This document shows, in pieces, positions 33,397 through 42,189 of a stretch of 64,000 bases of DNA; positions within the stretch are counted from its first letter, which is position 1; each line of letters opens with the position of its first letter. The stretch comes from JACNJF01 sp050288105 (GTDB taxonomy: Bacteria; Pseudomonadota; Gammaproteobacteria; GCA-001735895). The DNA is taken from the NCBI GenBank assembly GCA_050288105.1, contig JBNKDE010000001.1, forward strand, positions 186,001 through 250,000, in the 5' to 3' direction. The position numbers and the translations under genes were made by a program. The notes under the pieces were generated by a model, which ran no database searches, was not told the origin of the DNA, and was given only the letters and a program-made list of their open reading frames with translations.

Positions 33397-34278
33397 ATGA
33401 AAAAATCAGCAATAGCACTATCAGTCGCGACGATACTTGCGGCCCCATTCGCCATGGCCGGCGAAATCACCGGTTCACTACGCTACGGCCTGGTTCATAC
33501 CACCGAAGGCGACGGTGACACCTCCCTGCAAGACCAGGCTTCCCGCATTAAAGCCAAAGGCGATATCGACCTGGGTAACGGTTTGACCGGGCTGGCTTCC
33601 TATGAGCTGCGTTTTTCGGATAGCAGGAACGGAAATATTGTGAATCGACTTTACTCTGTCGGTTTAAAAGGTGATTTCGGTTCATTTGAAATGGGTGTCA
33701 TCGATACGGCTTACGACCTATCCACTTCTGAAGATAGCTGGTGGGATGGTTACCACGGCCTGCTGGGCAACCGTAATGAAAAGAACGGAGCTTTTGTTTA
33801 TAAGAAAACTACTGACAGTCTTACTTTCGCCATCGGCGGCCAAATGAATGCTAATGATGCCGGCAATGACGCACTGGATCTCGTTGATCTGGCGGTTAGA
33901 TACTCAGACAGTGGATTGACCCTGGCTGGCGGCGTACAGACGTTGACCGGTTCTGATGGCACTGCCACTAACCTGACTGTCGGTTACGATACCGGTGCCT
34001 GGAATGCACGAATCACCCTGGGTACCGAAGATGAGGATTACGCTGGTGGAGCCAAAAAAACCGGCATCAACATACAGGCTTTCATGGACAATATGTACGC
34101 CTGGTACGGTTCCGTAGATGTCGATGGCGGCAGCACTCCTACCAGTATTGGTGTTGGTTACAGTCATTCGCTTGGTCCCAAGACTCTAGTTTGGGCTGAA
34201 GCTTTCTCATTTGACCCGGACAGCAGCACCGATGACTCTTACGCAAGTATCCGCATCGCTCTCAAGCGCGACTTTTAG
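33397..34278 (+). CDS. Outer-membrane porin
   Basis: About 293-aa gram-negative porin. The signal peptide runs MKKSAIALSVATILAAPFAMA with cleavage before GEITGSLRYG. The rest alternates like a beta-barrel and ends in phenylalanine (LKRDF), the usual signal for outer-membrane insertion. The start at 33397 is chosen because GAGAGG is about 10 bases upstream and the signal peptide begins there; an in-frame ATG at 33388 is too close to it. At this length it is a small member of the family. It may admit the substrates of the neighbouring catabolic genes. Confidence 0.85.
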   Translation: MKKSAIALSVATILAAPFAMAGEITGSLRYGLVHTTEGDGDTSLQDQASRIKAKGDIDLGNGLTGLASYELRFSDSRNGNIVNRLYSVGLKGDFGSFEMGVIDTAYDLSTSEDSWWDGYHGLLGNRNEKNGAFVYKKTTDSLTFAIGGQMNANDAGNDALDLVDLAVRYSDSGLTLAGGVQTLTGSDGTATNLTVGYDTGAWNARITLGTEDEDYAGGAKKTGINIQAFMDNMYAWYGSVDVDGGSTPTSIGVGYSHSLGPKTLVWAEAFSFDPDSSTDDSYASIRIALKRDF

Positions 34279-34324
34279 TCGCGGAGATAAATAGCGATTA
34301 CTCGCGATTACAATTTTTTCTTTC

Positions 34325-34352
34325 AGGCACCTTCCCTCAGGTGCCTTTTTTT
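34325..34352 (+). terminator. Rho-independent terminator of the porin gene
   Basis: AGGCACCT pairs with AGGTGCCT around a 6-base loop and runs into seven Ts. Confidence 0.9.
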
Positions 34353-34361
34353 ATTTGTGGA

Positions 34362-34590
34362 TATCTGGTGTAGCCGATATTGGCATTACCTATATGGTAA
34401 TCACTTCTCCCCAGCTTAAGACTCGCGCAGCTGCACACCGGTTGATGGCAAGGATTTTTGCGAGATGGGTGACCGCTGTAAACACTGATCGCAATGTGTC
34501 AGGCCCCATGTTTCAAAACAGCGGCATTATGACATCAGCGCCTGTTAGTCTGGCCAGCGCGAGAGATAAACGCGGATGATTTTGCTGCTT
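34362..34590 (+). pseudogene. Decayed GNAT fragment (fourth copy)
   Basis: MVITSPQLKTRAAAHRLMARIF matches MVITSPRLQTQGAALWLMQNIF of the intact GNAT at 35495; after a deletion, TSAPVSLASARD matches KSAPVSPDHARQ. A frameshift then restores INADDFAA, identical to the intact protein, before a stop. Only the middle third of the gene survives. It directly follows the porin terminator and lies in the opposite orientation to the intact gene. Confidence 0.82.
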
Positions 34591-34651
34591 GTAGCTGAGA
34601 CTATTCCGGTGGCTTCCTTACGACTCGGTGACCACGCAGACGGATAGTTGA

Positions 34652-35128
34652 TTAGTCGCGAAACATTCTGGTCAGGGGGAGATGGTGTTTGACGAAAGGT
34701 GATTTCATTACAATGAAACTGAAGTACTTGTCGATACCGATGTCCGAGTCGCTCAGTTGCTCCATGAGCTGTTGATAATCACTAATACTGCCGGTGACGA
34801 ATTTCAGCAGGTAGTCATATCCACCCGAAATCAGGTGGCATTCGATGATTTCGTCTATCTTGGCAGCCGCGCGTTGAAAGCGGTCGAAATCTGCCAAACG
34901 ATGATTACGCAAAGTCACTTCGGTAAATACGGTGATCGAAGGGCCCAGTCTTTCAATATCAATTTGTGCACCGTAGCCGGTTATATAGCCAGCCTTTTGT
35001 AGTTTTTTCACACGCATTAAGCAGGGACTGGGCGACAAATGCACTAGTTCCGATAACTCGACATTGGTAATGCGGCCGTTCTTCTGTAGTTCATCGAGAA
35101 TATGTATATCGATACGATCGAGCTTCAT
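34652..35128 (-). CDS. Lrp/AsnC-family transcriptional regulator
   Basis: 158-aa regulator with an N-terminal helix-turn-helix (residues 1-55, LSPSPCLMRVKKLQ recognition helix region) and a C-terminal RAM ligand-binding domain. Such proteins sense amino acids. It lies between the porin and the third GNAT and is the only specific amino-acid-type regulator in the catabolic stretch, so it is the likely controller of the operon at 36687-41831 and perhaps the other modules (inference). AsnC-type regulators also accompany ectoine-degradation genes. A decayed copy of its 3' half is at 32461. Confidence 0.88.
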   Translation of the reverse strand: MKLDRIDIHILDELQKNGRITNVELSELVHLSPSPCLMRVKKLQKAGYITGYGAQIDIERLGPSITVFTEVTLRNHRLADFDRFQRAAAKIDEIIECHLISGGYDYLLKFVTGSISDYQQLMEQLSDSDIGIDKYFSFIVMKSPFVKHHLPLTRMFRD

Positions 35129-35494
35129 TTCGAGTTCTTCGGCTGTGGACCAGGGGCCCGTTAATAGGTTCTGGCATTATAGGTGGAATATGCTGCGAAA
35201 AACAATGAAAATCAACCGACTGATATTTTTTCCAATGATTAAGGGGGTTTGAGGCCAAATGGGTAAAGAATAATATTTTGCAGAAAGCAAAAGGGCGCAC
35301 TTTTCTGGAGCTTTGCACTAAATTTGTGATGACTGAAAAAGAAAAATTATGAGTCGACCATTGTGCGTAAAAACATAGTTGGCGGTCTTCCTGGAGAGGT
35401 CTTTCGACAGCACAGCCAGTGCTAGCCCGACGAATTGTGCAGCATCGATTCGGGCTAACAGCAGGGACAAATGGATACTGTTCTGGTGTAGATT
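35129..35494. promoter_or_regulatory. Intergenic region upstream of Lrp gene
   Basis: About 365 bases containing the Lrp promoter and the 3' end region of the GNAT unit. A hairpin TAGCCCGA (35423-35430)/TCGGGCTA (35450-35457) with a 19-base loop sits 38 bases past the GNAT stop codon and may be its terminator, though no T-run follows. GGGCCCGTTAATA near 35156 resembles the motif seen ahead of other catabolic genes. Confidence 0.45.
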
Positions 35495-36358
35495 CTAGCC
35501 AAAAGTCTGACTGACGATGGCAAAAGCTTTCTGCGGACCATTAGGGTGGGGTAAGTCACCAATCTTCATCTTGGTAACAGTATCAAAGTGGGTTAAGCCG
35601 CAAGCAGTAAGGTAGTCGCGCAGGGCGCCTTCATAAGGAGTATCCAGGCGTAAAAAGCGCCCTTGATGGTCCTCAACAATTGGAGCAATTAGCGCAATCG
35701 CATCCTGTTGATCCAGTGCAACCAGCGGCCCGATGACGTGTCCACGTCCAAACTGTCGACACAGGGCAAATCCCGTCACCTCACCGTTTTGTGTGAGCAC
35801 GGTACCATGGCCCAATTGCAATATGTGTGTCAGAAGGCTGGATCGGTCCAGTCCTGTAGCCGCCTTATCCAGTGCCGCAATCGCAGCGAAATCATCCGCG
35901 TTGATCTGACGCGCGTGGTCAGGGCTCACAGGTGCTGATTTTACGAAGCCGTCGTGGTGATAGATGGGGTAAACTGTTTGAAAACCCATGGAGATATACA
36001 GTCGGTAGGCCTCACGCGTAGAGATCAGCGATTTGTTGCGGTTTCCCATTTCGGAAAAAATATTTTGCATTAACCAGAGCGCAGCTCCCTGAGTCTGAAG
36101 CCGGGGAGAGGTGATTACCATACCGATATTGCCGCTGTCGGGCGCTGTGGGCAGCCACATCGCTGAGGCCACCAATCGACCAATTTCATCTTTGGCGGTA
36201 ATCCCGTGTCCATACTGGAGCAAAAAAGACCAGTCCTCGGGGCGATGGGGCCATTGAACGGCGATCGACAATGCATGCAGTTGGTCGATATCGCTGGGGC
36301 TCATCTCCTGCAGCGTCAGATTGTAGCTTTCTATGATTTTAGTTTGGATATCTTGCAT
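35495..36358 (-). CDS. Two-domain GNAT N-acetyltransferase (copy 3)
   Basis: 287-aa paralogue of the GNATs at 12619 and 30197. QWPHRPEDW matches the shared SWPHRLEDW phrase, the acetyl-CoA loop is the variant QTQGAA, and it ends AFAIVSQTFG like the others. It is transcribed divergently from the HAD-kinase-phospho-lyase operon, as copy 1 is divergent from the other HAD gene. The acetyl-CoA loop is weaker than in the other two copies, so specificity or activity may differ. Confidence 0.82.
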   Translation of the reverse strand: MQDIQTKIIESYNLTLQEMSPSDIDQLHALSIAVQWPHRPEDWSFLLQYGHGITAKDEIGRLVASAMWLPTAPDSGNIGMVITSPRLQTQGAALWLMQNIFSEMGNRNKSLISTREAYRLYISMGFQTVYPIYHHDGFVKSAPVSPDHARQINADDFAAIAALDKAATGLDRSSLLTHILQLGHGTVLTQNGEVTGFALCRQFGRGHVIGPLVALDQQDAIALIAPIVEDHQGRFLRLDTPYEGALRDYLTACGLTHFDTVTKMKIGDLPHPNGPQKAFAIVSQTFG

Positions 36359-36686
36359 TAATGACTATTTTTTATCACTTCCGATTAATCCTAAGGATAT
36401 ACGAAATGCGCCTCAAAGGCACTGGGTATGTGTGCTATCACGATGTGCATCGGCATCTGACAGGGCCTGGCTCCTGCAAACCGATACGTTGACCACATAG
36501 ATGGAAAAATAGTGAAAGCCCAGGCCCAGACAGTGGGCCGGTGCTACCAACTCCGCAGAAAATATCACGAAGGTTCATGATCAAAAAGGAAAATGCTTGT
36601 GAGTTACAGGAATAAAGCATCTATGCGGTGCTGATACGTATAAACTTTTTTCTGTGTAAAGCCACTGACTGTCGGAGATAAGTAAT
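36359..36686. promoter_or_regulatory. Divergent promoter region between GNAT copy 3 and the HAD operon
   Basis: About 330 bases that should hold two promoters and probably the Lrp-family operator. Repeated CAGGCCC/GGGCC(T) patches occur at 36463-36535. I cannot name a -35/-10 pair with confidence. GGAG with a start at 36687 follows. Confidence 0.45.
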
Positions 36687-37382
36687 ATGAGTTACAAACC
36701 TAAATATATCAGTTTTGACTGCTACGGAACCCTGATCAATTTTGAAATGGGGCCAACAGCAGAAAAGCTTTTTGCTGACCGCGTTACAGCGGAAAAAATG
36801 CCAGCCTTTTTAGCGAGTTTTCGCTTTTATCGCCTCGACGAAGTGCTAGGTGACTTTAAACCCTTTTTTGATGTCGTTGCCAATTCCATACAGCGCACCT
36901 GTAAAGCACACAACGTTGAATATCGTGAATCAGATGCAATTGCTGTGTACGATGCCGTGCCTACCTGGCAGCCGCATCCGAACGTGGTTGAGACTCTGGA
37001 AGCCATCGCACCGCACATACCACTGGTGATTCTGTCAAACTCAATGAAGGATTTGATTCCACACAGTGTAGCTCATCTTAAGGCGCCATTCCACGCAGTA
37101 TACACTGCCGAGGAAGCCCAGGCCTACAAACCACGGGCCCAGGCATTCGAATATATGTTCGACCAGCTTGGCTGTGGGCCAGAAGAGATGCTGCATGTAT
37201 CATCTAGCTTTCAATACGACCTGGCCACAGCATCAGCCCTCGGCTTCAAGGCCAAAGCCTTTATCGATCGTAACCATGAACCCAGGGTCGATGGCTACGA
37301 CGTTAACCGTCTGACCGATGTTCGCCAACTTGTTACTTTAGTTGGACTGGATCCTCTACCTCAAACTCCAGACATGCAATGA
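36687..37382 (+). CDS. HAD-superfamily hydrolase, haloacid dehalogenase type II-like (copy 2)
   Basis: 231-aa HAD hydrolase with FDCYGTL (nucleophile D12), VILSNSMKD and AYKPRA. It is a paralogue of the protein at 11643. It opens the five-gene operon and overlaps the kinase gene by 4 bases (ATGA), so it is co-translated with it. A phosphatase or dehalogenase acting on a pathway intermediate is possible; the substrate is unknown. Confidence 0.86.
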   Translation: MSYKPKYISFDCYGTLINFEMGPTAEKLFADRVTAEKMPAFLASFRFYRLDEVLGDFKPFFDVVANSIQRTCKAHNVEYRESDAIAVYDAVPTWQPHPNVVETLEAIAPHIPLVILSNSMKDLIPHSVAHLKAPFHAVYTAEEAQAYKPRAQAFEYMFDQLGCGPEEMLHVSSSFQYDLATASALGFKAKAFIDRNHEPRVDGYDVNRLTDVRQLVTLVGLDPLPQTPDMQ

Positions 37383-38440
37383 GTCAACTGATGGAGGAGA
37401 AATCCCCTGTTTCAGCGACAGCGTCGAGCTCGGCCGTGCCCGATCTGGTTCTCGACAAAGTTGCTGAGCTTGTTGACCGCCTGTACGGTATTAGCGGCAA
37501 GATCACCCCGCTGGCAGGTGAGCGTGATCAGAACTGTCGCATAGAAACTGCTGACAACCGCCGCTACGTTTTCAAGATCAGTAATCCGTCAGAGCCGGTG
37601 TCGGTGGTGGATTTTCAGATTGAAGCGCTTGAGCATATTGCCAGCGTTTCGCCGGAGCAGCCGGTGCCTCAGGTGGTACGCACGCTGGACGGGCGCACAC
37701 GCGATAATGTAACGCTGGCCAGTGGGGTAAACACCAGCGTGCGTATGCTGAGCTATCTTGATGGTGTTCAGGTTCGCGACACGGAGTGCACAGCCGCCCA
37801 GCAGCGTGCCATGGGTACCGTGCTCGCCAGGCTGGACCTGGCTTTACGCGACTTCAACCATCCTGCAGCGGCGCACGAAGATTTGCTGTGGAATGTCTCT
37901 GCCGCACACCGCCTGGTAGACAAGCTTGATGCCATTACAGACCCCTCACAGCGTGCGCTTGCTGAATCTTTTATGAACAGTTTCAACGAGCATGTGTTGC
38001 CGCGCCTGGCATCGATGCGGGCACAGGTAATTCACAACGATTATCACCGCTACAACGTGCTGGTCGCGCCTGAAGATCATGAACGCATCGTGGGCATCAT
38101 CGACTTTGGTGACATGCTGCATGCGCCGTTGGTGGGAGAAGTGGCGACCGCTGCAGCTTTCCAGATGCTGGACAACGACGATCCCTTCGAGAGGGCGGCA
38201 CAGTTCATTGGTGCTTATCACCGGACACTGCCGTTAACCGACGCAGAACTGGAGATTGTTACTGATCTGGTGGCAACTCGCCATCTTATTACTGTTTTGA
38301 TCACGGAGTGGCGCGCAGCGCGTTACCCCGAAAACCGCGCCTACATCATGAAGCACAACCCGGGAGCATGGAAAGTTTTGTCCCAGCTGGCCGAGATTTC
38401 CCACGATGAAGCACGCGACCGCTTACTGACCGAAATATAA
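37379..38440 (+). CDS. Aminoglycoside phosphotransferase-family kinase, hydroxylysine kinase-like
   Basis: 353-aa small-molecule kinase. The ATP-site lysine is in YVFKISN, the catalytic loop is VIHNDYHRYNVLV and the metal aspartate is in GIIDFGDM. The GIIDFGDM segment with the following VGEVA is typical of the HYKK (AGPHD1) group, which phosphorylates hydroxylysine. It sits directly ahead of a class III enzyme of the phospho-lyase type, the same pairing as HYKK with PHYKPL in animals and as in fused bacterial proteins. It probably phosphorylates a hydroxylated amino compound. Confidence 0.82.
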   Translation: MSQLMEEKSPVSATASSSAVPDLVLDKVAELVDRLYGISGKITPLAGERDQNCRIETADNRRYVFKISNPSEPVSVVDFQIEALEHIASVSPEQPVPQVVRTLDGRTRDNVTLASGVNTSVRMLSYLDGVQVRDTECTAAQQRAMGTVLARLDLALRDFNHPAAAHEDLLWNVSAAHRLVDKLDAITDPSQRALAESFMNSFNEHVLPRLASMRAQVIHNDYHRYNVLVAPEDHERIVGIIDFGDMLHAPLVGEVATAAAFQMLDNDDPFERAAQFIGAYHRTLPLTDAELEIVTDLVATRHLITVLITEWRAARYPENRAYIMKHNPGAWKVLSQLAEISHDEARDRLLTEI

Positions 38441-38453
38441 AGAGAAAAAGACA

Positions 38454-39797
38454 ATGAAGAGTACAACTGACCTCAATATGGTCAACGCCTATATTCCCGG
38501 CCGGGCCAACGTAGACCCTGCAACTGCCGCCATGATTAAGCGACGCGATGCGCTACTTGGGCCGGCTTATCGCCTGATGTACGAGCACCCGCTGCACATT
38601 GTGCGCGGCGAGGGTGTCTGGTTGATCGATCCAGAAGGCCGCCGCTATCTCGACATTTACAATAATGTTGCGTCGCTGGGGCACTGCCATCCAGCGGTCA
38701 CAGAGGCGATTTGTACACAAGTAAAAACGCTCGCCACCAACACTCGTTACCTGCATGACACTATTCTGGAACTGGCTGAGCGCATGCTCGCAACCGTACC
38801 AGAAACCGATCTGGCGCACCTTATGCTGACCTGTACTGGCAGTGAGGCGAACGACGTTGCCTACCGTATTGCGCAGGTTCGCACTGGTGGCACAGGCGTT
38901 ATCGTAACCGAAACCGCCTACCACGGTTTTACCGATGCGGTCGCGAAATTTTCGCCGTCGCTCGGCCCCACCGTTGATCTCGGTGCTCACGTTCGCCTGG
39001 TTCCTGCACCGCGTCTATACCATGCCGAGGGTGCCGACCTGGCGGAGCGTTTTACGCGCGATGTTGAAGCAGCTATTGCGGATCTCAAGCGCCACGGTAT
39101 TAAGCCTGCGATGCTTCTGGTCGATTCAGTCTTTACCAGTGACGGCATCCTGCCGGAGCCCGCTGGCTTTTTGAAGGGTGCGGTCGATGCTATCAAGCGC
39201 GCTGGTGGCCTGTTCATTGCCGACGAAGTGCAACCTGGCTTCGGGCGTACAGGTGAACATATGTGGGGCTTTCAGCGTCACGGTCTAAAGCCGGATATTG
39301 TTACCGTGGGCAAACCCATGGGCAATGGCCAGCCGATTGCGGGCCTGATGGCAACCAACGACGCGGTGGCGGAGTTCGGGCAAAATTCACGCTATTTCAA
39401 CACCTTTGCCGGCAATACCGTATCCTGTGCGGCTGCGGTGGCAGTACTGAATACCATTGAAAAAGAAGGCCTGATACAACATGCGGCCAATGTGGGCAAG
39501 ATCCTGCGCGACGGTATCACGGGTCTTGCCGAACGACATGAGGCCATTGGTGATGTACGCGGCGTAGGTATGTTTGTCGGCGTGGAACTGGTGTCTGATC
39601 GCGCAACACGCGCACCTGATCGCGAATTCACCAGCCGGGTAGTCAATCGCATGCGTGAAAAAGGCGTCTTACTGAGTGCCTGTGCCATGGGCCACAATGT
39701 ACTCAAGATTCGTCCACCACTGGTGTTGTCTGCCGAACAGGCAGGCATGGTGATAGAGACTCTCGATGAGGCGCTAACGTTCGCACAAACTAAATAG
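38454..39797 (+). CDS. Class III PLP enzyme, O-phosphoamine phospho-lyase type (ETNPPL/PHYKPL-like)
   Basis: 447-aa class III PLP enzyme. IADEVQPGFGRTG binds PLP, and the lysine lies in VGKPMGNGQP; this phrase and YFNTFAGNTVSCA closely follow ethanolamine-phosphate and 5-phosphohydroxylysine phospho-lyases rather than ordinary transaminases. Such enzymes eliminate phosphate and ammonia from a phosphorylated hydroxyamine to leave an aldehyde. The upstream kinase, 13 bases away, would make the substrate. The semialdehyde could then go to one of the aldehyde dehydrogenases at 161 or 4602 (inference). A true transaminase cannot be excluded. Confidence 0.83.
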   Translation: MKSTTDLNMVNAYIPGRANVDPATAAMIKRRDALLGPAYRLMYEHPLHIVRGEGVWLIDPEGRRYLDIYNNVASLGHCHPAVTEAICTQVKTLATNTRYLHDTILELAERMLATVPETDLAHLMLTCTGSEANDVAYRIAQVRTGGTGVIVTETAYHGFTDAVAKFSPSLGPTVDLGAHVRLVPAPRLYHAEGADLAERFTRDVEAAIADLKRHGIKPAMLLVDSVFTSDGILPEPAGFLKGAVDAIKRAGGLFIADEVQPGFGRTGEHMWGFQRHGLKPDIVTVGKPMGNGQPIAGLMATNDAVAEFGQNSRYFNTFAGNTVSCAAAVAVLNTIEKEGLIQHAANVGKILRDGITGLAERHEAIGDVRGVGMFVGVELVSDRATRAPDREFTSRVVNRMREKGVLLSACAMGHNVLKIRPPLVLSAEQAGMVIETLDEALTFAQTK

Positions 39798-39814
39798 CCT
39801 GGAAAACAACGGGA

Positions 39815-40810
39815 ATGATGATGCAAAAGACAGTAGTGACCTTAGATGATATAAAAAAAGCGGCACAGCGTATTCAGCCGTATATTCGTCATACGCCGCT
39901 TTTACGCGAAAGCAAAATGGATAAGGCACTGGACTGTCAGGTTTATGTGAAACCTGAAATGCTCCAGATTACCGGGGCATTCAAGCTGAGAGGGGCGCTA
40001 AGTAAGATCCTCTCTCTGTCGCAAGAAGAGCTGAGCCGAGGGATTATCACCAGTTCATCCGGTAACCATGGTCAGGCTTTAGCCTATGCTGGGCAGTTGC
40101 TGGGTATTCCGGCTACGGTCATCGTGCCGGAAGATACCCCGGCGGTTAAGGTCGACAATGCTCGCTCCATGGGTGCTAACGTCATTCTATGGGATCGCAA
40201 CTACATCGAACGCTGGAACAAAGTGCATGCCGAGGTGGAAGCCCATGGCTACACCATCGTTCACAACTACGAAGACTTTGATGTGATGGCAGGGCAAGGC
40301 ACCATCGCTCTTGAAGTAATGGAAGATCTCCCCGATCTGGATACCATTCTGGTACCTATTGGTGGCGGTGGTCTGATTTCCGGTATTTCTACTGCCATAA
40401 AACAATCCAAACCCCATATTAGAGTGGTGGGTGTTCAGGCCGAAGCCTGTTGCCCCTACTACATGAGCCGACAAAACGGTGAGCGAACCCGGGTAACGGT
40501 TAAGCAAACCCTGGCCGATGGGCTGGCCTGTGACTGGCCGGGTAATAACCCGTACCCGATTATCGAAAAGTATGTCGACGAGATTGTTGCTGTTTCCGAG
40601 CAAGCGATTGAACACGCATTACGCATGGTCGCCAACGATGCAAAACTGATTGCCGAGCCTTCCTCCTGTGTGGGTATTGCTGCTTTACAGACCGGCCTGG
40701 TGAAGACTCACCCGGATGAGAAGGTTTGTGTCGTGCTGACTTCTGGTAACTGGGATATTGACCGTATTGGCAGCCTGCTTAAGGGTGAGCACGTACAGGG
40801 CATTTTCTAA
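39815..40810 (+). CDS. Threonine dehydratase-like PLP enzyme (EutB/BhcB-like)
   Basis: 331-aa fold-type II PLP enzyme without a regulatory ACT domain. The PLP lysine is in GAFKLRGA, followed by SSGNHGQA, the phosphate-binding GGGGLISG and the C-terminal TSGN. Relatives include threonine/serine dehydratase, EutB of ectoine use and BhcB (beta-hydroxyaspartate dehydratase). With the next gene it forms the EutB-EutC or BhcB-BhcD pair. No ectoine hydrolase and no BhcA/BhcC is visible, so neither known pathway is complete. Three clustered ATGs mark the start; the exact one is uncertain by two codons. Confidence 0.85.
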   Translation: MMMQKTVVTLDDIKKAAQRIQPYIRHTPLLRESKMDKALDCQVYVKPEMLQITGAFKLRGALSKILSLSQEELSRGIITSSSGNHGQALAYAGQLLGIPATVIVPEDTPAVKVDNARSMGANVILWDRNYIERWNKVHAEVEAHGYTIVHNYEDFDVMAGQGTIALEVMEDLPDLDTILVPIGGGGLISGISTAIKQSKPHIRVVGVQAEACCPYYMSRQNGERTRVTVKQTLADGLACDWPGNNPYPIIEKYVDEIVAVSEQAIEHALRMVANDAKLIAEPSSCVGIAALQTGLVKTHPDEKVCVVLTSGNWDIDRIGSLLKGEHVQGIF

Positions 40811-40835
40811 GCTACGGCAAAACAGGAGACAGACT

Positions 40836-41831
40836 ATGCAAACATTACTGTTAAATAAGGATGAAGTGGGCGAGCTCATCGACCTGGATGAAGTATTAAC
40901 AGCCGTTGAAAGCGGCTACCGCGCATTTAACAGCGGCAAGGTAGTGCAGCCAGATTTTATGGGTGTGGAATTGCCGGATTCTCATGCTTGTATCGATTTT
41001 AAGGGTGGCCTCGACCTGGACGGAGGTTATATCTCGCTAAAATCCTCCGCTGGTGGATACAAAAATAATCCTGCCTTAGGTTTGCCCACGGGTATGAATA
41101 CGGTGATGTTGTTTGAAGCCAATACGGGTGCGCTTAAGTGTGTAATGGATGGCACCTGGATTACGGGCTGTCGTACCGCAGCAGCGGGCGCTATATCGGT
41201 CAAATACCTGGCACGAGAAGATGCCAAAACCCTGTGTATTATGGGAGCGGGAAATCAGGCGCGCAGGCAGCTGCGGGCCATCATACGGGTAAGAGATTTT
41301 ACCCGAGTGCTGGTGTGGAATGCCTCATCGGAAGCGCTGCAGAGCTATGTGAGCGAAATGTCGGTTGAAACCGGGCTTGATATTCAGGCCTGTGAGAACG
41401 CAGAAGAGGCTGTGCGTGCCGCCGATGTGGTGGTAACGACAACGCGTGCTCACCGTGGCCCCATTGTGCAAAAAGCCTGGGTGCAACCCGGTACCCATAT
41501 TGTGGCTATCGGCTCTGATATGCAGGGTAAGCAGGAGCTGAGCGCAGACCTGTTTAAAGACGCAAAAGTGGTAAACGACTCGGTTGAGCTTTGCATCAAA
41601 TACGGTGATACCCAGCATGCTGTGGGGCAGGGCATCATTAAAGCTGAGGATATTCACGCCGAAATAGGTGAAGTCTTGCTGGGCACAAAGGCTGGTCGTG
41701 AAAACGCACAAGAGATAACCTTGTTTGACACAGTAGGTATGGCCATTCAAGATACTGTTACTGTAGCCATGTTGTATAAGGCGGCGTTGAAAAAAGGATT
41801 GGGCAGCTACTACGAGTTTTTCAAATCATGA
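40836..41831 (+). CDS. Ornithine cyclodeaminase/mu-crystallin family reductase (EutC/BhcD-like)
   Basis: 331-aa NAD(P)-dependent enzyme. The Rossmann motif is GAGNQARRQL, the substrate arginine region is CRTAAAGA and the catalytic aspartate is in GSDMQGKQEL. The family includes ornithine cyclodeaminase, EutC and BhcD (iminosuccinate reductase). Beside a BhcB-type dehydratase it may reduce the imine that the dehydratase makes. The start at 40836 has AGGAG about 10 bases upstream; a longer frame from 40758 would run back into the dehydratase gene. It is the last gene of the operon. Confidence 0.87.
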   Translation: MQTLLLNKDEVGELIDLDEVLTAVESGYRAFNSGKVVQPDFMGVELPDSHACIDFKGGLDLDGGYISLKSSAGGYKNNPALGLPTGMNTVMLFEANTGALKCVMDGTWITGCRTAAAGAISVKYLAREDAKTLCIMGAGNQARRQLRAIIRVRDFTRVLVWNASSEALQSYVSEMSVETGLDIQACENAEEAVRAADVVVTTTRAHRGPIVQKAWVQPGTHIVAIGSDMQGKQELSADLFKDAKVVNDSVELCIKYGDTQHAVGQGIIKAEDIHAEIGEVLLGTKAGRENAQEITLFDTVGMAIQDTVTVAMLYKAALKKGLGSYYEFFKS

Positions 41832-42189
41832 GTTTTTTCGGAAGCCTATCAATAATTCTGCGTAACAGCCTCGGTTAAATCTAGTCAGTTAAACAGTCTT
41901 CAAACGCGCCGTTGTTGCGGCAATGCAGTTTTTTTACGATTTCTTTCGCAGTATTTGACGGGTATCATAGGCAGGTATTTTGGCCAGGTGAATTGTGCTG
42001 AACACTCATAGGACTGGAATCGCTATTACCCGACCAAACAGGCTTCTGTGCTCCGCATCTCTAGTTGGACAGTTGAAAAAATGAAACTTTTTGAAGAACA
42101 ACTGAGCATGGTATTTTTCATGGTATTTCGATATAGCAGAGATATAAGCGATTGAATATAAAAAATAAAAAAGGATTGTTTACAATAGC
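41832..42189. other. Intergenic region before tadA, no gene recognised
   Basis: About 360 bases with no clear terminator or RNA gene. It holds a duplicated catggtattt segment (42108-42129) and a 24-codon frame from 42081 that I do not consider a gene. It marks the border between the catabolic stretch and core genes. Confidence 0.4.

Noticed and set aside
36687..41831. Reading the operon as ectoine degradation (eut/doe)
   Set aside because: EutB- and EutC-like proteins and a nearby AsnC-type regulator fit, but the ectoine hydrolase and deacetylase are absent and a kinase/phospho-lyase pair is present instead.
36687..41831. Reading the operon as the beta-hydroxyaspartate cycle
   Set aside because: BhcB- and BhcD-like genes are present, but no BhcA aminotransferase of class V type and no BhcC aldolase is seen.
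42081..42155. 24-codon frame ahead of tadA (MKLFEEQLSMVFF)
   Set aside because: No ribosome binding site and hydrophobic, duplicated sequence; not enough evidence for a gene.
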